In this document: one piece after another, positions 16,114 to 23,434 of the stretch | Numbering within the stretch: position 1 is the stretch's first letter | Layout of the letters: each line of letters opens with the position of its first letter | Assembly (NCBI GenBank): GCA_001275005.1 | Contig: JWZX01003046.1 | Coordinates: 1 to 23,434 of the forward strand | Direction: 5' to 3' | DNA length: 23,434 nucleotides | From: Chrysochromulina tobinii | Taxonomy: Eukaryota; Haptophyta; Prymnesiales; Chrysochromulinaceae | Notes under the pieces: model-generated | The model's database searches: none | Told to the model about the DNA's origin: nothing | What the model saw: only the letters and a program-made list of their open reading frames with translations | Translations under genes and position numbers: made by a program

Positions 16114-19100
16114 CCGCAGGTGGCCAAAGGCGAGCGCCCCCGGCGAGGAGCCCGTGAAGACGTACGGCTTGTGCCCGTACTCGCGAGTATACTGATCGAC
16201 GACTGCCTCGACGGCCTCGCCCGCCCCCACATGACCCAAAACGGCCACAGTACCGCCTGAGCCGCCGCCGGTGATCTTGGCGCCGTACAGGCCACGCTTG
16301 ACGCCAGCGCGACGGATCAGCTCGACAAGGCGGTCAGTGCCGTCGGAACCCAGACCACACGCCGTATAGGACGCGTGGGATTGGTACATGAGCTCGCCGA
16401 GCATCTCGACCTGGCGCCCAAAGGGGCCGGTGGCTACCGGCTCTCCATGCAGCAGCTCCGCAAAGGTCTGCACGCGGAAGTGCTCGGAGATTGGGTGCTG
16501 GGTGGGTAAGCGCACGGCGTACGTCGTCTCAGGGGCGATGGTCGTGACGGTATCGCCGTGTCCGTCGGGGAACTCTGCCAGGAAAGCGGCGCCGCTGATG
16601 GCCTCCGGCAGCGTGGCGAGGGCAGCGAGCTCAGAGGGCTTGACATTCGCGAGGTAGCCTCCTCCGAGTTTCGTCATGAGGTCCTCATTTGGCAATCCTC
16701 CGAGTTTCGTCATGAGGTCCTCATTAGACAATCCTCCGAGTTTCGTCACAAGGTCCTCATTAGGCAAGTCCTCGGAGCTCGGAGCTGGATGGGGTACGCG
16801 CGATGGGGGGGTGGGTGACGAGACAGCGAGGCTGTCCTGAAAGCCGTCCTCGGCCTCATCACGCTTCGCCTCGATCAGCCGAGCAAACGCGCGCTGCTGC
16901 AGCCAACGGTATCCCATGAACGCGCCGACGCGCACGGAGCCATAGTCGGCGCCTGAGACGGCGTGCCGGATGCCCGAGTCGATGCCCCAGACGGAGAGCG
17001 AGCTTGGGATGTCGACATACGCGAGCGGCTCGGCGGGCTGGCAGAGCAGTGCAAGGAGCTGCCCCTGCCGCCCTAGCAACGACGCCATCTGGTCCATGAC
17101 GCCGCACGGAGCGCCCACGACGCGGTTCTCGACCATTTGGGCGAGCAGACCGAGCTCGCGACCCGAGATTGGGATGGTACCAGGCGCCGCACCGGGCGCC
17201 AAAGCGGGGCCGCAGACCGCCGCCACCTCGGGCGCATAGCACTGCAGCAAGGCGCACATAGAGGCCACCTCGATCGACGCGGACGACGAGACGCCCTTGC
17301 CCTCAGGCACATCCGAGCGCAGCAAGATCGAGAGCCCATCCGATCCGAAGTCGACTCCCTGTGGGGAGGGGAGGGCGTCGTGATGAGCACTTGCATGCAG
17401 CCTCTCACTCCAAAATGATCTCTTCGAAGGCGTACCTTTTCGCGCGCGAGGACGAGGAGGCAGCCGGCCACGTACGCGGCCCACTGCGTCGATGGATTCG
17501 CCTTGAAGAGAGCGCGGGCCGCCTCGTAGGTGATAGGGCCGTCCGCACTGCCTGCCTTGAGCAGCGCCTTGAGTGGCATCTCGAACGCGGGGGCGCGGTG
17601 GTTGTCGTCCGCGCCGAGAGAGACGATTCGGAGCTTGGCGAGCTCGCCGGGCGGAGGTGATGGATGGCGCTGCATGGCGACGAGGCAAGCCTCTCGGATG
17701 GGCATCTGCAGCACGAGCGAGCCTGAGTAGTCGGCAATGCCGCCCATCAGATCGAGGCGGCCCGGCGCACGTGCCAAGACGAGCTCATCGTAGTACGAGG
17801 GTGTGGCCGCCGAGTCCGCCGACGGCCAGCGGAAGCAGCTCGCCGCCTCGATCAGGTCAGTTGGCTTGCCAGGGGCGGGCAGCTGCGCATCGGGGCGGCG
17901 CAGCCCGCCGAGCAGCTTGACGAACTCGATCACGTCAGGCAGCAAACCTCCCACCTCGCCGCCGTCGCCGCCTAGCAAGGGCGGTGGCGCGTCCGTGCCG
18001 GCGGCGGGAGAGAGCGCGAGATACGCGGGTGGGCCCTCGAGGACTGTGAAGCCCGCAAAGGGCGCCGTCGCGGGAGCCTCCGCGGCCACTGATGCGAGCA
18101 CGTTGTCTGGCGCCACGGGAAGGAGCGGGGGGGGTGGCGCTGGGGGGGGCACCGGTAGGGAGGTTCCTCCCTCTTCGCTCCAGCTCCAGCGCAGCACCGC
18201 CGACGTGCTGTCGCGCGCGGGCGGACGGCGCATTAGATACCCGTCGACGACCCGGGGCTTCACCGCCCCACCATCCTCTTTCGACGCGACGCCGTCCCCG
18301 CTCACGGGCGCGGCGCCCCGCCGCGCCTCGCGCTCGAGCACGATGGCGACCACTTCGCCGCCCCGGCAGTCGGGACGGCGCACCGTGGGCGAGCCGGTGG
18401 GCGCCGTGCCGGGCGCCGACGCGTAGGCCTGCTCGAGCTTTTGGTGCCATCGGCCCGCATAGAAGTCGTCTCGGTGGAGCTCGATCGCGAGCCCGTGCGC
18501 CTCGAGCAGGCGCAGCAGGAAGGGCTGCTCGATGGGACGAGATCGGACGAGATCGGACGAGATCAGAGGTGATCAGACGAGATCAGACGAGATCAGACGA
18601 GATCGGACGAGATCGTACGAGATCGGGCTGGGTCAGTGGCGGTCCATCAGGTCCCCAGGGGCTCCATCGATGGCCATCGGTGGGGGCTCACTCACCTGTT
18701 CGTTGAAGTAGTCGCGTCGCACCCAAACGAACGGCTTCAGGTGTGCCACCGCTTCGCTCACCGTGCCGTAGCCCACCTTGCCGAGCAGCACGTCGGTGGC
18801 ATCAATGAGGTCAGGTGTGTACTCGTCGGCGGGCGCCTTGATGAAATTGGGCGGCAGCGTCGGCGTCGGGAGCGCCGTACACACTATGCACACCCAGCCG
18901 GCGGGTAAGAAGGACTCACCGAGCTTCCAGGTCTCTGGGTGTGCGCCGCCAAAGTTGAACACGACGACCTTCTGATCGGGCTGGAGGCCGTAGCGAGCGC
19001 GGATGGCATCGCGCGGCGTGCGCGCCATGCGCACGACGAGCGGCACGTCCTCGACGCGCCGGAAGGCGGGCATCGGCGTGAAGCCCGGCACCCGCAGCAG

Positions 19101-19634
19101 CAGGTCTGCCTTGGAGTACGCCTGCGCGATCTTCTCACACACGGCGCGGAATCGCACGCCCTGCGTCTCGATGTACTCGGCGTAGATGTAGTCCCACGAG
19201 AAGTTGGTGACCGCGACGCAGCGCACCCCGGCCCTCGCGGCCGCCGTGCACGCCATCGGCGCAATGTCGACCACCACCAGGTCTGCCTTGACCTCGCGTA
19301 GGTAGGTGGCCTCGGCCTCGACGATCTCCTCCTGCCGCTCGAAGATGGCCTCGAAGTCCAGCAGACTCTTCATGCGGTCGACGGTCAGCGCATCGCTCTG
19401 GATGGCGAAGCTGTCGACGAGCGCGTTGCGAAAGATCAGCCGCTTCGGGCAGTCGATCGACTGCAGCCAGATGGTGTGCGGAGCCTGACCCACGATGTGA
19501 ACGCAGTGGCCCGCCGCGATGAGGTGGCTCGTGATCTCGACGACGCGAGACGCTAGGCCAAAGCCTTGGCCGGAGACGAAGTAGACGAAGGTGAGGGGCT
19601 CCGCCATCTCCGCCGCCGCCGTGTGAATGAGCAT
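16099..19634 (-). CDS. ARA1: L-arabinokinase-type fusion (glycosyltransferase-like + GHMP kinase)
   Basis: Three exons (19634-18696, 18524-17436, 17358-16099), all phase 0, give 1095 residues, near the length of plant ARA1 (about 1040). Residues 1-313 are a glycosyltransferase-B-like domain (FVSGQGFGLASRVVEI, ALTVDR, TNFSWDYIYAEY, LLGKVGYGTVSEA, WVRRDYFNEQ). The GHMP kinase follows: LARAPGRLDLMGGIADYSGS (about 563-582), the ATP loop PEGKGVSSSASIEVA (about 694-708), the GVMDQMASLLG segment with the catalytic-type Asp (about 765) and GAKITGGGSGG (about 1035). Family knowledge: ARA1 converts ATP and L-arabinose to L-arabinose 1-phosphate, which is then salvaged to UDP-arabinose. Substrate here is inferred; galactose or glucuronate cannot be excluded. 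A Pro/Ala linker (about 430-490) and a 12-residue triple repeat (residues 875-910) are additions. Confidence 0.88.
16661..16768 (-). repeat. 36-bp triple repeat inside the kinase domain
   Basis: Three 36-bp units (from 16661, 16697, 16733) encode copies of NEDLMTKLGGLP between the kinase core and its C-terminal domain. They lie where plant homologues have a variable loop. The frame stays open, but a small intron covering them cannot be ruled out. Confidence 0.9.
17359..17435 (-). other. Arabinokinase intron 2, 77 bp
   Basis: AAAAG|GTACGC ... CCCACAG|GGAGTC, phase 0. It links VLAREK to GVDFGSDG of the kinase. Ordinary pyrimidine-rich end; no repeats. Confidence 0.82.
18525..18695 (-). other. 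Arabinokinase intron 1, 171 bp, minisatellite intron
   Basis: CAG|GTGAGT ... CGAGCAG|CCC, phase 0. It links YFNEQ to PFLLRLLE, as in plant ARA1 where the sequence is continuous. Most of its 3' half is the 10-bp GAGATCGGAC repeat. Confidence 0.85.
18537..18627 (-). repeat. 10-bp GAGATC(G/A)GAC tandem repeat
   Basis: About nine imperfect 10-bp units within arabinokinase intron 1, reaching almost to the acceptor. Confidence 0.93.
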
Positions 19635-19803
19635 GTGGGAACGACGAGGGAAACGTGGGCCCCTCTGTGAAAAGTGGACGGTCGCACATACAAATCGACT
19701 TTACTTGAGGATGACGAAATCGGACGCGTCGCCTTCGCTCGGTGGTCTCCGGTGATCGACGGATTGTTGTCGAGGGTGTTTTTTGCCTCCGCCCTGGTCG
19801 TGC
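19635..19803. promoter_or_regulatory. 169-bp divergent gap between the arabinokinase and Zn2Cys6 genes
   Basis: Two outward-facing starts lie 169 bp apart, so promoter elements are probably shared. No defined motif is assigned. Confidence 0.45.
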
Positions 19804-21732
19804 ATGCCGCCTCCAGCGCGCGTCTGCAGGGCTTGCAAGGCATCCAAGGTCCGCTGCAACTTTTCGCCAGGAGAGACGTGCGCGCGCTGCCTGCGTCTCG
19901 GATTGATATGTGAGGCGGCACCACAGATTGCGAGGGTTGTGGCGCAGTTCTCGTTGGAGATGGCGTCGGCCCGTGCTGCGAAGATGGCGCGGGAGGCTGC
20001 GACTGATGGGACAACCATGCTGGCCCCCAGCACCGTGGACTGGTCGGCACGCCAAGATACTACGGTGGCTGCCGCTCATGGGATCGGCAGCGTGATGGCA
20101 CCTGGAGGCACCGTGATCGTGCCGGAGGGCTGCAGGCCAGGCGATCTGATCGACGTGCAGCTCGCTTGCGGGAGCTGGATCACTGTTGAGGTGCCTTTCG
20201 GAGTGCAGCCCGGCCATTTGATTGGCGTCGCACATTGCCCATTGGACTTGTCGCAAGCGCCCTACATCGCCCCCTACGCACACACGGTACGTCATGATGC
20301 GACGGTGGCTGCGGCTCACGGGATGGCTGTGACAATGCGAGCACCCAGCACATTACACTTGTCGGCACGCCAAGATGCTCAGGTGGTTGCCGCTCGTGGG
20401 ACTGCCGCGGTGGACTTGTCGTCACGCCAAGAGGCACGCCAAGGTTCCACAGCATACTCCGCCCCTGTCTCACGATGCGGCACCTCTTCATTGACGGAAG
20501 CCATGTGTCGAGAGATCTCGCCTGTTTCTGCCGAGGCGGAGCGCTTCCTTCTGCGACACATCGCAGCCGTCGCGCGCGAGCGCAACTCACACACGCTCAT
20601 GATCGAGTGCGTGCGTGCCGCCCAGTCGAGTGGGCTGCGCTTGACCGACTTGATCCGCTGGGGCTCTGCGGCCTCGCCTGCGGGCTCGACTGCGGGCTCG
20701 ACTGCGGGCTCACTAGCGGGCTCACTAGCGGGCCCATCAGCGGGCTCATTAGCGGGCGCGTCAGCGGGCTCGACTGCGGGCTCGTCGCCGGCGGGGGAGT
20801 CCGCCAGCCCTCACCCCCCCGAAATGCTCAAACGTTTGAGCGCCGTGGCGAGCGGGTACTGCATGATGCGCACGGTGACGCCGGACGGCTCCAGCCACGT
20901 CTTTGCCAACGCGGCCTTTGAGCAAGACGTGTGCAGTGTAGGCGCGCTCTGCCTGTGCGAGGAGCAGAACCAGAACTGTATCTACTCCCTCCTGTTCCAC
21001 ACCGACGACCTCGCGGCCGTCTACCGGTTTCGAGCGTGCCTCTTCCACCGGGCCCTGCTCTCCCCGGCGGAGGCGGCACCGAGCGGCGGCACGATTGTGT
21101 GCGCTCCCCTAGCACAGGTCATCCGAGTCCGACTACACTCGGATCGGCGCTACGTCGAGTGCAAGCTGCACGCGGGGTTCCTGATACGGAAGGACACGGG
21201 GCTCGTCAGCGGCGGCCTGTGTCTCACCCCCCTGCCCTCCTTCTCACTCATGGAGGCAGCAAACCAGTTGCTCGCCTTAGTCCCATGCCCGGGCGTCGAG
21301 TCCGACTCGTGTGCGCCCGGCGTCGTCCCGGACGACGAGAGAAGCCTGGCGCACACGGAGAGCAGCAGGGCCGGCTTCACCACCAGCGGCGGCGTCGGCG
21401 GCGGCGGCGGCGGTGACGCCGGCGGCGTCGGCGTCGGCGGCGCCAGCAGCAGCAGCACCAGCACTGCCAGCACGCCTCTCGAGATGCCTTACGAGATGAC
21501 GGCACTGATCAGGCTCGATTTAAACCATCTCACGCCGGGGGACTTGATCATCCTCTGCGACATTCTCGTGCTGTCCCCAGATTTGGTCATCGACTTGCTT
21601 GTGCGATGCCCTATCTTTAGTCAGCAAGCTCCGTGGGAGGAGGCGTCGCACCAAAAGGTCGCCCTCGCGTGTGGGCAGGACGAGGGGAGTCCTCGCCCGC
21701 TCGGAAGTAAAGCGCCGCGCGGTAGCCGGTAG
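19804..21732 (+). CDS. Zn2Cys6 (fungal-type zinc cluster) regulator with PAS-like region
   Basis: 642 residues, no intron. Residues 8-36 form a binuclear zinc cluster with spacing C-x2-C-x6-C-x7-C-x2-C-x6-C and basic residues between Cys 2 and 3 (KASKVR), as in fungal Gal4-type DNA-binding domains. Residues 101-142 carry two 'VP-x-G-x2-PG-D/H-L-I' turns (IVPEGCRPGDLIDV, VEVPFGVQPGHLIGV). Around these lie degenerate repeats containing LSARQD. A low-complexity AGST/AGSL run (about 292-328) precedes a globular region (about 345-478) with FANAAFEQ, reminiscent of a PAS domain. A Gly/Ser-rich linker (528-558) and a helical C-terminus follow. A transcription regulator sensing a small molecule or partner is inferred. 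ATG 19804 is the first ATG; the cluster begins only eight residues in. Confidence 0.8.
   Translation: MPPPARVCRACKASKVRCNFSPGETCARCLRLGLICEAAPQIARVVAQFSLEMASARAAKMAREAATDGTTMLAPSTVDWSARQDTTVAAAHGIGSVMAPGGTVIVPEGCRPGDLIDVQLACGSWITVEVPFGVQPGHLIGVAHCPLDLSQAPYIAPYAHTVRHDATVAAAHGMAVTMRAPSTLHLSARQDAQVVAARGTAAVDLSSRQEARQGSTAYSAPVSRCGTSSLTEAMCREISPVSAEAERFLLRHIAAVARERNSHTLMIECVRAAQSSGLRLTDLIRWGSAASPAGSTAGSTAGSLAGSLAGPSAGSLAGASAGSTAGSSPAGESASPHPPEMLKRLSAVASGYCMMRTVTPDGSSHVFANAAFEQDVCSVGALCLCEEQNQNCIYSLLFHTDDLAAVYRFRACLFHRALLSPAEAAPSGGTIVCAPLAQVIRVRLHSDRRYVECKLHAGFLIRKDTGLVSGGLCLTPLPSFSLMEAANQLLALVPCPGVESDSCAPGVVPDDERSLAHTESSRAGFTTSGGVGGGGGGDAGGVGVGGASSSSTSTASTPLEMPYEMTALIRLDLNHLTPGDLIILCDILVLSPDLVIDLLVRCPIFSQQAPWEEASHQKVALACGQDEGSPRPLGSKAPRGSR
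20675..20788 (+). repeat. 12-bp minisatellite coding Ala-Gly-Ser-Thr/Leu
   Basis: About nine imperfect GCGGGCTCGACT-type units encode a flexible linker between the N-terminal half and the PAS-like region. Confidence 0.88.
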
Positions 21733-22730
21733 GGTAACGGTAGGGGATCATGCCAGGCCATGCGCCATGTTAGCGCCATGGCCGTGGCCAGGAGAGAGAG
21801 ATTTTTAACTGACCAAGCTACCTACCAATGCATGTCAGGCCATGCGCCATGGCCGTGGCCGGGAGCGCCCCGGACGAGAGCGCCCCCGGACGTGGCGAGC
21901 GCCCTCAGGAGGACCGCCGACGCGGCACACCGCAACGCCGCACGAGTCCAAAGTGTGAACTACCCGACCGGCACGTCCGGCCCGGCCCGGAGCGCGGTCC
22001 GCGAAGCCGAGCGTCAGCCCCAGCCGAGCGGAGCCGCGGCCGCGCGGGGAGCGGCAGCCGGCACGCGCGGCAGGAGGGCCGAGCCCGCGACACCCGGTAT
22101 GGTTATGCCGACATAGATGGACGTGTGGCGGCTGGCGGGCCACACACCGCACGGCCGCCGGACGCCGGGCCCGGCCGCCGCTACGCGGCGGCCGCGCAGC
22201 GCGCTGTCCCGCGCGGCGCGCGCAGGATGGAGCTTGGACCATCCCTTGGAGGATCTCGTTATTAATGATGACGGATCTCGCGGTTCTACGTCGCGGTGTC
22301 CGGTGACGGCCCGTCGGACGGGTCTTAGTTAACGAAAGACGGGTCGTGCTTTACCCGATGGTTATATTCCATTTCCTATCGATATGATTCATAGGACCAT
22401 GACGTAACTCCTATATAATTGCTAAGTAAGCAACACACGCCTTTCGGCAACGCAACACGTGGCAAGGGGGCACCCAGGACCATACAGAGCGTGGAGATCA
22501 TACAGCGCATGTGACTCTGAGGCACAGTCCACAGACCGGTGACCGTGTCTCGGAGACGAACGTGCCACACTCAAGGAGACCGGGCTTCCTGTCGCACTCG
22601 CAGGTCGGTCGCAGCGGGCCTGCGGCGGGCAGACGGGCTGGCACGCGCTTCTCTAGATGATCGCATGTGAACAGCTCTCTCAACAGGGCCCAAGGCTCGC
22701 GCCTCTTCCTCCCAGCAAGCTTCTCACTGC
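21733..22730. other. Convergent intergenic region
   Basis: About 1 kb between the Zn2Cys6 stop and the parvulin stop. It holds an imperfect direct repeat around GGCCATGCGCCATG (from 21751 and from 21833). The GC-rich ORFs at 21760-22265 are Arg/Ala/Pro low-complexity readings and not credible proteins. Confidence 0.45.
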
Positions 22731-23292
22731 TCAAGCCGTTCGGAAGATGATGTGGTAGCCGCTGTCGCTCAGGCAGATGGGCGAAATCCCGCCGACAGGT
22801 GTGGCTGCAGTCGCGTCCTCAAACCTGCACGGCGCGCTCGCCGGTGGCACGTCACCTCAATGATCCAGGGCATGCGCGATGAGAGCGGCAAAGAGTTGGG
22901 CAAGGGCGGTGCTGGCTCGTGTGCCAAGCTCGGGGCAGTTGGGCTGCGCACTGCTTCTGCATTTCTCCGGGCCCAAACGGGCCAAGATCGCCGCCGTTCT
23001 TGAACGAGCCGCAGTCGCTGCGCATCTCCGCATACTTGGCGAACGCCTCCTCGGTGTTGCCTTCCGCAGCGATCTTGTCAATGTACGTTTGGAGCTCCGC
23101 CATGGCGGCTTCGCCGCTCACGTTCGCCGTCGACTCGTTGGTGCGGCGCGAGACCGGGTTGCGCGAGCCGCTAAACTTGATGAGAAGGTGGCGCGCCGCG
23201 TACTTCGGCATCTCGTTCTCTGTAGAGGAGGCGCGAGAAGAGGAGGAGAAGTGCCCGCAATGGCGCGAAATTCGAAAAGACGTCCTCGGCAT
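22731..23292 (-). CDS. Parvulin-type peptidyl-prolyl isomerase (PIN1-like, no WW domain)
   Basis: Exons 23292-22952 and 22824-22731 join in phase 2 to 144 residues (117 if translation starts at ATG 23211). The parvulin fold is seen in order: ARHLLIKFSGSRNPVSRR (33-50), the helix ELQTYIDKI, FAKYAEMRSDCGSFKNGGDL (84-103), FGPGEMQKQFEDAT (106-119) and SDSGYHIIFRTA (133-144). Catalytic-site equivalents of PIN1 His59, Cys113 and His157 are present as His35, Cys94 and His138. Of the phosphate-binding Lys/Arg/Arg triad, the second Arg is Asn (SRN). It catalyses cis-trans isomerisation of X-Pro bonds. No WW domain is present. The first 28 residues are Ser/Arg-rich and could be a targeting peptide, or 5' UTR if the second ATG is used. 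Confidence 0.85.
22825..22951 (-). other. Parvulin intron, 127 bp
   Basis: CAGAAGCA|GTGCGC ... CGTGCAG|GTTTGAGG. Splicing recreates MQKQFEDAT, the conserved parvulin block, while read-through loses it. No repeats inside. Confidence 0.85.
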
Positions 23293-23434
23293 GTATTTAG
23301 TTTGATTGCGGTCCACCCGCGTTTACAAATTAAATTCTTGTTAAACTGTCGCAAGACGTGTGATCAACACCCGTCACGTTCAATGGTAGGCCAACGATGA
23401 CGGTCGAGTGCACAACGATACACTGCACGACCAC
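23293..23434. promoter_or_regulatory. Upstream of parvulin
   Basis: 142 bp to the window edge, with an A/T-rich patch (about 23320-23345). Likely 5' UTR or promoter; no motif is assigned. Confidence 0.3.

Noticed and set aside
18537-18627. CRISPR-like array
   Set aside because: The 10-bp units are directly tandem with no spacers and lie within a eukaryotic intron.
21760-22265. Overlapping GC-rich plus ORFs downstream of the Zn2Cys6 gene
   Set aside because: Arg/Ala/Pro low-complexity readings in several frames at once, with no motif.
22498-22734. 78-codon ORF next to the parvulin stop
   Set aside because: It begins at a non-ATG codon that overlaps the last codons of the parvulin terminal exon in another frame. 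It is probably the 3' UTR.

Overview
This is nuclear DNA of a GC-rich protist, most likely a photosynthetic alga. The genes are split by short GT-AG introns. No ribosome-binding sites, operons or bacterial gene families are seen. The gene set fits an alga of the haptophyte/pelagophyte/dinoflagellate type: a plant-type L-arabinokinase fusion, a multi-Agenet protein, EF-hand and IQ-motif proteins, and a Zn2Cys6 factor outside fungi. A haptophyte is my best guess, and it is inference only.

Layout from left to right: (1) a cut-off copy of part of the arabinokinase gene at the left edge (1-222), joined through a run of ten A to an unrelated short ORF; (2) a PP2C phosphatase (minus, 1106-2878); (3) head-to-head with it, a seven-unit Agenet/Tudor-like protein (plus, 3305-6335, four exons); (4) a five-EF-hand protein with a very long coiled coil (plus, 7063-11055); (5) a small single-pass membrane protein (minus, 11326-11805); (6) a 201-residue helical orphan (plus, 12141-12823, two exons); (7) a protein with five IQ motifs (minus, 13439-14411, apparent frameshift); (8) a secreted or ER protein with a GLG1-like Cys-rich region and a KEEL end (plus, 14545-15279); (9) L-arabinokinase (minus, 16099-19634, three exons); (10) a Zn2Cys6 regulator with a PAS-like region (plus, 19804-21732); (11) a parvulin prolyl isomerase (minus, 22731-23292, two exons). 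From gene 4 onward the genes alternate strictly between tail-to-tail and head-to-head, so several pairs probably share short bidirectional promoters. No common pathway is evident. PP2C, EF-hand and IQ proteins are all signalling types, but that is not evidence that they work together.

The most interesting signal is in the introns. Four introns in the divergent PP2C/Agenet pair share the same short repeat vocabulary (GATTGCCT/TGAGTGACCTC-like words and a common 3' end close to GATTGCCTCTCTCATCAG). All four have GGTG at both splice junctions, three of them the longer AGGTG. The other four introns in the window have neither. This looks like a local family of introner-like or repeat-derived introns. 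Two of them also carry near-perfect duplications of exon sequence (34 and 23 bp). In-frame 36-bp minisatellites, and minisatellites that copy stop codons, show that the whole region is prone to tandem duplication.
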